Assembly: GCA_041941305.1 (NCBI GenBank)
Contig: JBGTQJ010000071.1
Coordinates: 1-42,336, forward strand
From: JANSWP01 sp041941305
GTDB taxonomy: Bacteria; Bacteroidota; Bacteroidia; Chitinophagales; Saprospiraceae
DNA length: 42,336 nucleotides
Direction of reading: 5' to 3'
The notes beneath the pieces are model-generated. The model had not been told where the DNA came from. It worked only from the letters and a program-made list of their open reading frames with translations, and made no database searches. Shown here piece after piece: positions 1 through 6,943 of this stretch. Both the position numbers and the translations under genes were made by a program. Each line of letters begins with the position of its first letter. The first letter of the stretch is position 1.

Positions 1-18
1 CCGCTGCTTGAATAGGTA

Positions 19-480
19 TCATATAGATTTTTTGTTAATAGCGAGAATTGCTGTACAAGTCATGAATTCAACAAAATTTTTCCACAAGTTTCTCTTTTCA
101 TAATTTAGGTTTGTTATTAGTCTGGGAGCCTTCTCAAATCTAAAATTTTCATTTTTGACACCCTCGTCAGAATCAAAATATTGTTCAATTGTTTCACATC
201 TTTTTTTAAAACGTTCCATTACAACCCGATAAGTCCCTTCAATTATCCAGAAAGCGAAAATGATGAAGGCTAGAATAATTGTCAAGCCTTTAGTAATGGT
301 GTCATCACTTTCTGTTAAGGCAATCATACCTGCTACAATTGTAATACACCAACCTTTAATCGTCAATACATTATTGCCAAGTCTGTTGATTAAGTCAATG
401 GCTAATTTGTATTCCTCCATTAGTCTTTCATTTGTTGACTTTTTATAAAGTGATTTATTTTTTGAAGATTTTTTAGACAT
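19..480 (-). CDS. small two-helix membrane protein of unknown function
   Basis: I do not recognise a family. The 153-residue product has a basic, lysine-rich N-terminus (residues 1-20), an amphipathic stretch, and two hydrophobic segments at about 43-55 and 63-81. A charged, probably cytoplasmic tail follows (RFKKRCETIEQYF and onward). This hairpin-like topology with soluble ends is common among small uncharacterised bacterial membrane proteins. The frame is open from an ATG at 480 to a TGA at 19-21, and no competing start is evident. The gene lies on the same strand as the sigma/anti-sigma pair but 225 bases further downstream, so it is not clearly in that operon. A 217-base AT-rich stretch (489-705) lies between them and shows no terminator hairpin I can recognise. 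Existence as a gene is likely; the function is open. Confidence 0.65.
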   Translation of the reverse strand: MSKKSSKNKSLYKKSTNERLMEEYKLAIDLINRLGNNVLTIKGWCITIVAGMIALTESDDTITKGLTIILAFIIFAFWIIEGTYRVVMERFKKRCETIEQYFDSDEGVKNENFRFEKAPRLITNLNYEKRNLWKNFVEFMTCTAILAINKKSI

Positions 481-705
481 AGGTAGAGTATTTTGAAATA
501 GGCAAGTTTAAATTTATTTATTTGCTCAATTCCACAACAAATTCACTTTTCATCTCGCATCTTATTTGTGAACAAGTCTATTGTGTTATAAAATTTATAA
601 TCAATTCTATTCTCCTCGACTATGCTCAATTAATCCCAACTCCGCTAGTATTTCCTTTTCTTCAGAGTTTCATTCAGAATTATTTAAAGAATCAAGATTT
701 CGATA

Positions 706-1503
706 TCAATTCAAAACCCTACCCCAAAAACTCCCCAATCGTTCCTTCAAATCCTTCCCCGCTGAGTGATAATAGTGCGCTTCATCCCCTGCAATTTTTT
801 CCAGTAATTCCAATTTTTCCACTTCGTTGGTTTGAGAAGCATGAAGGCAAAGCAAGAGCAACCATTCTGCCTTTTCTTTATAAAGAGCAGTGTTGGCATT
901 GTCTATAAGATTTCTGAAAACTTCGATAGCAGCTGGGTAATCTTCTTGTTGGTAGAGTTGTTCGCCTTTCATGATTTGGGCGAGGTCGGCAAAGGTGGCG
1001 TCCTGGACTTGATCGAAATGTTGTATTGCTTGGCTGGGGTCGCCATCTTTGAGGGCTTGTAGTCCTAGTTGTAGTTGTTGAGGAAGGGGCGTGCCTTTTG
1101 GTCCTCTGACTTCATTTGGATTGGTGGCAGTTTGTGCGAATGAATTGTCGCTGAGTGCTTTTCCGCTGTAGTTGTTGAACACCCACATTTGACCGAGAAA
1201 GCCCACTAAAAGAACAATACTGGCAGCAATCGCCAAAACTCTTCTCCCGATAAATCTCCTTTGGAGTGGTATTACAGGAGCTTGATGTTCAAGCTCCTGT
1301 GCTTCCTGACTCCATTGTTTCAATTGCGATGCTAAATCTTTTTGTACCATGAGTTCCATGGCGCGGTGTTCTGTTCGAAGGAGTTCTACGTCTGCTTTGA
1401 GCTGTTCATCTTGTTCCATTTCTGCTTCAAAAGCTGCTCGCTCCGCTGGTTTTTGCTTTCCAAAAAGGTAAGCGTCGATTCGATTTTGGTTTTTAGTATT
1501 CAT
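706..1503 (-). CDS. membrane anti-sigma-like protein with C-terminal TPR region
   Basis: A 265-residue protein with an acidic/helical cytoplasmic N-terminus (residues 1-80, including AYLFGKQKPAERAAFEAEM), one transmembrane helix at about 88-109, and an outer part with helical TPR-like repeats from about 140 to 245 (for example QLQLGLQALKDGDPSQAIQHF). The N-terminal pattern, an 'E-R-x-x-F-E-x-x-L/M' motif plus a single helix, is the one seen in anti-sigma partners of ECF factors in Bacteroidota; no zinc-binding HxxxCxxC motif is seen. Its ATG overlaps the stop of the sigma gene by four bases (ATGA at 1500-1503), so the two are translationally coupled. The likely job is to hold the sigma factor at the membrane and sense an envelope signal through the TPR part. 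That role is inferred from architecture and coupling. Confidence 0.7.
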   Translation of the reverse strand: MNTKNQNRIDAYLFGKQKPAERAAFEAEMEQDEQLKADVELLRTEHRAMELMVQKDLASQLKQWSQEAQELEHQAPVIPLQRRFIGRRVLAIAASIVLLVGFLGQMWVFNNYSGKALSDNSFAQTATNPNEVRGPKGTPLPQQLQLGLQALKDGDPSQAIQHFDQVQDATFADLAQIMKGEQLYQQEDYPAAIEVFRNLIDNANTALYKEKAEWLLLLCLHASQTNEVEKLELLEKIAGDEAHYYHSAGKDLKERLGSFWGRVLN

Positions 1504-2105
1504 GATTTTGGTTTTAAAATTTTAATTAATGAAGGATTCTTCGCCAGCACAGCCTGTAGTTTTTTTCTACAACGATCCAATGCTTTTCTCGCCTGTGCAG
1601 CACTCGACAGTCCACGAGCTTCGGCTACTTTCGCAGCACTTTTTTCTTCCAGATAAAATAGCGTCATCGCTTTTCGGCATTTTTCATCCATCTGGTCGAT
1701 GATTTCATGTAGTACAGCATCTCGCTGTTTTTCTGCTTCCGTTAATTCTTGCTGTGCAAACTGGTCATAAAGAAAATGTTGTTTTTCTTCGGCACTGTCC
1801 GGAGCAATTTCGACCACGGTTGTTTTTCGGATTTTTTTTACATGATCCCAAATCATCCATTTGCAGACACTTATCAAAAAAGTCTCTACGGCACTATCTC
1901 CCCTAAAATCTCCATTTCTGATTTTCTCGTCAGTTTTGATAACCCCCATTTGAATAAATTCTTCCAATTCACTGTTGTCCAGGTGCCAATGCTTCAAATA
2001 GCCAGCTATCTTGCCTCTGACTTTTTTACTGAAATAGAGTATTTTAAGCGCCTCGTTTCGCTCTCGAGGTGTTCCATGTTTTATGGCATTGAAGAGGTCT
2101 TTCAT
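1500..2105 (-). CDS. ECF-type RNA polymerase sigma factor
   Basis: A 201-residue sigma-70-family protein of ECF size. Residues about 25-95 fit region 2, with GDFRGDSAVETFLISVCKW matching the helix that melts and binds the -10 element. Residues about 130-190 fit region 4, with a helix-turn-helix around MDEKCRKAMTLFYLEEKS and SSAAQARKALDRCRKKL. There is no region 1 or 3 domain. It is the first gene of a two-gene unit with the overlapping anti-sigma-like gene. The leader carries a GGGTAC motif about 48 bases before the start, like that upstream of two other genes in this window, so autoregulation and local targets are possible. The start at 2105 gives a full-length region 2 and leaves a normal leader. 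Confidence 0.88.
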   Translation of the reverse strand: MKDLFNAIKHGTPRERNEALKILYFSKKVRGKIAGYLKHWHLDNSELEEFIQMGVIKTDEKIRNGDFRGDSAVETFLISVCKWMIWDHVKKIRKTTVVEIAPDSAEEKQHFLYDQFAQQELTEAEKQRDAVLHEIIDQMDEKCRKAMTLFYLEEKSAAKVAEARGLSSAAQARKALDRCRKKLQAVLAKNPSLIKILKPKS

Positions 2106-2731
2106 GTTGATTGTTGTGTTATTTATAACTTAGTGGTCGAGCTTGTGGAAAGGTACCCAAATTTTTATTTTTTAATTAAGGGGTTTGGAAATAAATAAGC
2201 TACCAAATTTTACGAAGCTATTTTTTTCTCAGGCTAGGCAGAAAACGTAGGGGATGCAGTGCATCCGCGAGGCTTTCTAACGCAGCATGAGGAAAAAAGA
2301 GCGAGTAAAAAGAGTAGGTTATTTTTTGCCTAAGCCCTAAAATCAAAATGCAAATAAAAATGAAAAAGCGCTGCCCTTTTGATTTTATTGATTTTTTGAA
2401 ATAAAAGCTTTTGAAAAAATTGAATTGCGCAACATTTTCTTCTTTCTTAATCCATTCTTTTATGTCAGTGGGGAAAGCTTGCACAGTCTTCCACCAAAGG
2501 GAGATTAAGTTCTCTGCGTACAATCAATTAAAATTGCTAAAGAGAAAAATCAGCGCTCTGGTACATATTCGTTTTTCAGCGGGCGGCTACTCCTCCTTCA
2601 GGAGGTTGGGAGGTCTGCGATGGCAGTTTTCCCTCGAACCTATCAAGCCCGTCCTCAAGCCGGAGAGAGCAGCGTATGAAGCCTGGGTATCAAGGAGAAG
2701 GAATCTTCCATTATCCACAATACGGTCTTCG
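2106..2731. other. intergenic region between divergent sigma and CHAT genes, with inverted repeats
   Basis: No convincing gene. Minus frame 2218-2523 is open for 101 codons but its composition is unlike the neighbours and it ends in a repeat-like tail. The plus frame upstream of the CHAT gene is open from 2411, yet it encodes low-complexity basic sequence ahead of a normal signal peptide. Structures seen: a perfect GGATGCA-G-TGCATCC palindrome at about 2251-2265; 11-base arms TAAAATCAAAA (2338-2348) and TTTTGATTTTA (2377-2387); and a CCTCCT/AGGAGG hairpin at 2592-2605. The region must hold promoters for both divergent genes, but no clear TAnnTTTG element was found for the CHAT gene. Confidence 0.5.
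2142..2160 (-). promoter_or_regulatory. GGGTAC motif upstream of the sigma gene
   Basis: On the minus strand the leader reads TTGGGTACCTTTCCACAAG. TTGGGTAC and TTCCAC(C)AAG also occur upstream of the genes at 11020 and 39903, but there they are farther apart (TCCACC starts 15 bases after GGGTAC, against 3 here). It may be an ECF -35-like element. The shared core is seen; the function is inferred. Confidence 0.3.
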
Positions 2732-5731
2732 ATGCTGATCGAAACCTTTTTCATTTTAGCGCTTTTAACATCCACACCAAACTTGTGCCTGGCACAAACG
2801 AAAGAATATATTGATTCTATCAAGGCAGCCACTGCCATCGAAGCACTCTGGGAAGATTTCCAAAAAGGCAATTTAGTGCTAACCAAAACAGAGCTAGAAA
2901 GCTTATTGAAACAAATAGACCCTTCAAACGACTTGAAAAATTATTCGGACGGATTATCTTTGAAAGCGACCATTTTACAGGAAGAAGGGCAGTTGGAAGA
3001 GGCATTGAAATGGCATCAAGCAGTTTTGAAATTTCGGATGGAGGTAGCTGGAAGGAGGTCTCCAAAGTATGCAAATTCTCATTTCAATGTGGGCAATTGC
3101 CTCCTTGAATTGAATCAATTGGCGGATGCTTTGTATTATTTGGAGAAAGCACAAAGGATTTATGAACTACACCGGGATTCGGTGATCGTCAATCTTCAAA
3201 AGACCTATGGTGCTTTGGGAGATTGCCATAGTCGCATGGAGAAGTATGAAACAGCCCAGCAGTTTTTTCAAATGGCTTTAGCGCTTCCTGTAGTAGATGA
3301 TCCAGGGCAGGAGACCTTGGTTTCCAAAATCAAAACCATACAAGCCAATGCTTTATTTCTGGAAGGAAAAACAATGCATGCCATTCGAATTTTGAGCAAA
3401 GTGATCGGCAGCCAGGAGAATAGTGAGTATATAGATTCTTCGATTTATGCGATGAATCTGTACCAATTGGGGCGATTTTGGGAATCTATGGGGAAATTAG
3501 ACATAGCAAAGGAGTTTTCTTTGAAATGCTTTAAAGTGGTAGAAAACCTAAGCTTTGTAAATCCAAAAAAAGCGGGGCAGACTCATTTGAATTTGGCGAA
3601 TGGCTTGCGGGATAGAGGGGAATTCCAACTGGCTTTTGTGCATTATGAGAAGGCTTTGGTCGCTTTTCGGAATATTGAAAAGTTGCTACAGGATGCGCGA
3701 CTTCAATATGCCCGTTGTCTTCGATTTTACGGAGATTTTCAAAAAGCTGTGAATGTACTCAATAAGGTACTTGTTTTTTATGGCAGTTCAGATTGGGCAA
3801 ATTCCAGAGAAATGGGGGTGGCACTGGCAGATTTTGGTTTTTGTAATATGGACAGGGGAGCGGCAGAGGAAAATTTGGAGCATTTTAATATGGCGATTCA
3901 GTTTTTTGAGGAAAGCCTTAAGGTTTTGGAAAATTTGCAATCAGAAACAGGGCAATTGTCAAAAATATACAACCAACTGGGTTTGGCTTTTTTGAAAATT
4001 GGAAAATTGAAAAACGCTGAAACGCAATTCATTAAAGCACTTTCATTGACATCAGAGAGAGCGGTGGGTTTTTTGGCGATGATTCATCACAATTTGGGAC
4101 TGTTAGAAAAAGAAAATGGGGATTCAAAAAAGGCTTTTACTTATATGAATCGTGCCTTGACACTCCTTGAAAATTCAGCAATATCTTTTCCCTACGAAGG
4201 CATCCAAATCCATACGACGCTTGCCCAAATCTGGACAGACATTGCTTTTACAGCATCCAATAGGACAAATTGGGATAATGTTTTACACCATAGCCAAAAA
4301 GCCATTGAAGGTTTGCAAAAGTTAAAAGGTAGTTTTCAGGATTTGACTTCCGAAATGGATTTGAATCATTTGTTCTACGATGTATATAGTCTTCAAATTG
4401 AGGCATTGGTGGCTTTGAGCGAATTGTTCCCGGAGGAAGGTTTTCTAGAAACTGCATTTGCATTTATTGAGTCCTACAAAGGCAATTTGTTGCAAAAATT
4501 GAATGCTGAGGAAAAAGAAATCGAGAAATCCGCTCGAACGATAAAAGATATCCAAAATAACTTAGCTGGTGATCAAACTTTTATTGAATGTCATTGGGGA
4601 AATGATAGGATCTATCTGTTTGTTATCAATGCGGAAGCTTATGCAATACACAAAATTGAAAATCCTTCCAAAATTCAAAACCAGATAGAAACCTTGTTTC
4701 GGAACTGCAACCAGCGACCTGATTACAAGGGCCTGGAGCAAAATCCCATTGCTAACGAGATTGTAGAATTGTCCCTGGAATTGTACAATAATATCATCGA
4801 TCCTATTGAAGATGAATTGAAGCCTTTGGTGCATATCGTTCCTGATGCTTGGCTCTATTTTTTGCCCTTTGACTTACTGATAAAAGAGGCTTATAAAGAT
4901 CCTTCCCGGTTCCGTTTGCATGAATACTTCTTTCAAAAATATGCGGTCAACCTGCACTTTTCAGCAGCTTCTTTTTTGCAAAAAATACAAACAAAAAGTG
5001 TGGTTAGTCAAACAAAAAAAATGTTGGCAATTGCTCCTTCGTTTAAGCGCCGAAAAGACTTTACAAATATAGAATTCAATTTAATAGAAGCTGATATGGC
5101 GCATGATATCATGGGTGGTGACCAGTGGTCGGGAGAATATGTTTTTGAATCCGATTTTATTTCTAAAGCTCCTGATTATCAAATCATTTTGCTAGCAACT
5201 CATGGCGTTATGGACAATAGTCATCCCAATGCTTCTTACCTCGTTTTTTCAAAACCAGAGAAGGAAGAGGATACTGGTTTTTTGACAGTAGGAGAGATTC
5301 GAGCCATTCCGCTACAAGCCGAACTGGTCATTTTGAGTGCATGCAGAACTTTGGACGGTCCTTTTTACAGAGGAGAAGGATTGCTTGGAGTGGCTCACGC
5401 ATTCTTCAGTGCTGGTGCCAAAAGCCTGGTTGCCTCCCTATGGAATGTGGATGACCAAAAAACCTCTCGCCTGATGGAGAGCTACTACCAAAACCTGAAA
5501 GCGGGGGAATTGAAACCAGTTGCCCTCAATAAGGCCAAGAGAGCTTATCTCGATGGTATAGAATCTGTTGGTGAAAAGAGCCATCCTTTCTATTGGGCGG
5601 GGTTTATGGCTTTTGGAGAGGCAAATGAACTAAAACATACATCCAAAGGATTTGCCTGTAGGTGGGTTTTGGTATTAGGGCTTTTTGGTGTTTTGATTTG
5701 GTGGGGTCGAAAAAAGTGGTTTGGAAAATAA
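2732..5731 (+). CDS. TPR-CHAT protein, exported and membrane anchored
   Basis: A 999-residue protein: signal peptide (about residues 1-23, MLIETFFILALLTSTPNLCLAQ), a long array of tetratricopeptide helices (about 50-640, for example YANSHFNVGNCLLELNQLADALYYLEKA), a CHAT domain (about 690-965) and a C-terminal membrane helix (about 975-990) followed by RKKWFGK. CHAT domains are caspase-like cysteine proteases of clan CD. The expected dyad is present: His824 in LLATHG and Cys871 in LSACRT, followed by the typical GEGLLGVAHAFFSAGAKSLVASLWNVDD block. The open frame continues upstream to an ATG at 2411, but I start at 2732 because only that start puts the signal peptide at the N-terminus. The predicted topology places TPR and CHAT outside the inner membrane. 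It converges with the PorP/SprF gene, 47 bases away. Substrate unknown. Confidence 0.88.
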   Translation: MLIETFFILALLTSTPNLCLAQTKEYIDSIKAATAIEALWEDFQKGNLVLTKTELESLLKQIDPSNDLKNYSDGLSLKATILQEEGQLEEALKWHQAVLKFRMEVAGRRSPKYANSHFNVGNCLLELNQLADALYYLEKAQRIYELHRDSVIVNLQKTYGALGDCHSRMEKYETAQQFFQMALALPVVDDPGQETLVSKIKTIQANALFLEGKTMHAIRILSKVIGSQENSEYIDSSIYAMNLYQLGRFWESMGKLDIAKEFSLKCFKVVENLSFVNPKKAGQTHLNLANGLRDRGEFQLAFVHYEKALVAFRNIEKLLQDARLQYARCLRFYGDFQKAVNVLNKVLVFYGSSDWANSREMGVALADFGFCNMDRGAAEENLEHFNMAIQFFEESLKVLENLQSETGQLSKIYNQLGLAFLKIGKLKNAETQFIKALSLTSERAVGFLAMIHHNLGLLEKENGDSKKAFTYMNRALTLLENSAISFPYEGIQIHTTLAQIWTDIAFTASNRTNWDNVLHHSQKAIEGLQKLKGSFQDLTSEMDLNHLFYDVYSLQIEALVALSELFPEEGFLETAFAFIESYKGNLLQKLNAEEKEIEKSARTIKDIQNNLAGDQTFIECHWGNDRIYLFVINAEAYAIHKIENPSKIQNQIETLFRNCNQRPDYKGLEQNPIANEIVELSLELYNNIIDPIEDELKPLVHIVPDAWLYFLPFDLLIKEAYKDPSRFRLHEYFFQKYAVNLHFSAASFLQKIQTKSVVSQTKKMLAIAPSFKRRKDFTNIEFNLIEADMAHDIMGGDQWSGEYVFESDFISKAPDYQIILLATHGVMDNSHPNASYLVFSKPEKEEDTGFLTVGEIRAIPLQAELVILSACRTLDGPFYRGEGLLGVAHAFFSAGAKSLVASLWNVDDQKTSRLMESYYQNLKAGELKPVALNKAKRAYLDGIESVGEKSHPFYWAGFMAFGEANELKHTSKGFACRWVLVLGLFGVLIWWGRKKWFGK

Positions 5732-5778
5732 TCCAGCAAGTGTATAGAACGCTAGAAATGCTCCAAACAATCAAAATA

Positions 5779-6930
5779 TCAAAAGGAAGCTACACGGATA
5801 TTCAATTCCATACTTTGCCCAAAGTAGCCAACCGTTTCGGAAAATGGAAACTCATATACTATTCCAATATCAATTTTACCGCCTGGCCAATTGAGGATGT
5901 CACTATCAATTACAGGCGCAAAACCCAGTCCAAATCGTGCTGTTTTGGTGGTACTTCCGCCCATACTCACCCAAAATTTTTCTTGTTCGAAAAAGTTAAA
6001 TCTTGAATCCAGGTCTATGCTAAAAGGGAAATTTTCGCCAATGGTTTGATAATTGATCCCCGTTGAGTATCGAAGCCATACGGAAGGTTCCCAGCTGAAT
6101 TCTTCATTAAATCGAATAATGCCTCCTAAAAGGACATTGATTGGGATGCTTTTGAGCCGTTTGTCTGCTATCAATCCTTCTTCTTTTAAATGGGAAAGGT
6201 TAAAGACTGCTAATTGGGGAGAAGCGATGCCGAAATAGAATGTTTCATCCAACACATACATTAACCCAAAACCAAAATCAAAAAAGGTCTGATTTTCCGT
6301 TACTACAGTTTCATCCTGGGTATTTTCGAAAGTAAGTAATTCCTGATCGACCCAAAACCATGTAAAACCTGGACTAAGTCCCAGGTAGATTACCCCATCA
6401 TTACCAACTGGTTTGAAATAGGTATAATTAAAAATTGCAGTTCCTGTTTTGAAAGCATGGGTGTGGTCAAACAAGACATTGACCCCAATTCGATAATAAC
6501 TATCTGAGCGATGTTCAAATGAAAGAATACCAGTTTGTGGTGCCCCCTCAATATCCCACCATTGTTTTCGAATGGTGACATTGCCCAGCAAATAAATGTT
6601 TTGGTCAAATATGAAGGTTTTATCAACTGCAGCGGGGTTGGCAAGCTGCCAATTGTAGCGATAAAAGTTCAGGCGTGGAGTAATTTGTGCATCAGCTGAG
6701 AAAGTGATCAAACTGAAAGCTAGAATAGCGGAAATGCTTAGAGTATGTTTTAATTTTTGCGAACTGTGCCAAAGGCATCCCTTTGGGAAAATCAATGTTT
6801 TAAGCGATGGCGAAGGATTGAAGAGCGAGTTTATCGGGATAAATGAGCAAATCAATCTAAAGCTAGCGCCTAAAACATTGGTTTTCAGGAAGATAAAATT
6901 CAAACTTACGCTTAGTGTTTTGGATAACAT
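5779..6930 (-). CDS. PorP/SprF-family T9SS outer-membrane protein, 5' end interrupted by a MITE
   Basis: The C-terminal 300 residues form a PorP/SprF-type beta-barrel: the mature start QITPRLNFYRYNWQLANPAA contains the family's N-P-A-A hallmark, and many amphipathic strands follow to the end (SMELNIRVASF). SprF is the known outer-membrane partner of type B T9SS substrates. The 383-residue frame is about 58 residues longer than its own reconstruction, because residues 7-64 are encoded by a mobile miniature element (6741-6911). Without it the N-terminus would read MLSKTLSISAILAFSLITFS, a clean signal peptide. As it stands, translation may start at 6930, at an in-element TTG (6795, giving a basic stretch then the old hydrophobic core), or the gene may be impaired. 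It lies 13 bases after the caspase-family gene on the same strand, so the two are probably cotranscribed. Confidence 0.8.
   Translation of the reverse strand: MLSKTLSVSLNFIFLKTNVLGASFRLICSFIPINSLFNPSPSLKTLIFPKGCLWHSSQKLKHTLSISAILAFSLITFSADAQITPRLNFYRYNWQLANPAAVDKTFIFDQNIYLLGNVTIRKQWWDIEGAPQTGILSFEHRSDSYYRIGVNVLFDHTHAFKTGTAIFNYTYFKPVGNDGVIYLGLSPGFTWFWVDQELLTFENTQDETVVTENQTFFDFGFGLMYVLDETFYFGIASPQLAVFNLSHLKEEGLIADKRLKSIPINVLLGGIIRFNEEFSWEPSVWLRYSTGINYQTIGENFPFSIDLDSRFNFFEQEKFWVSMGGSTTKTARFGLGFAPVIDSDILNWPGGKIDIGIVYEFPFSETVGYFGQSMELNIRVASF
6741..6911. mobile_element. 171-bp MITE inside the PorP/SprF signal-peptide codons
   Basis: Terminal inverted repeats begin GAGTATGTTTTAA (left) and, read inward from the right, GCGTAAGTTTGAA. 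The element is flanked by TTA at 6738-6740 and 6912-6914, a 3-base target duplication. It has no room for a transposase. Internally it holds a CCAAAGG-CATC-CCTTTGG hairpin and a TTATCGGGATAA palindrome-like core. The right end (ATTGGTTTTCAGGAAG at about 6878-6893) matches the copy at 39922-40094. The 3-base TWA duplication and GAG ends resemble the IS1031 group of the IS5 family; that assignment is inferred. Confidence 0.8.
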
Positions 6931-6943
6931 AGGGTTGTGGGTT

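Noticed and set aside
2218..2523. 101-codon minus-strand frame between the sigma and CHAT genes
   Set aside because: Low-complexity Phe/Lys-rich product overlapping palindromic intergenic repeats, with no family resemblance.
2411..2731. N-terminal extension of the CHAT protein to an upstream ATG
   Set aside because: It would bury a normal signal peptide behind 107 residues of basic low-complexity sequence.
5662..6006. plus-strand frame overlapping the end of the CHAT gene and antisense to PorP/SprF
   Set aside because: Both overlapping genes are well supported in other frames and the product has no recognisable features.
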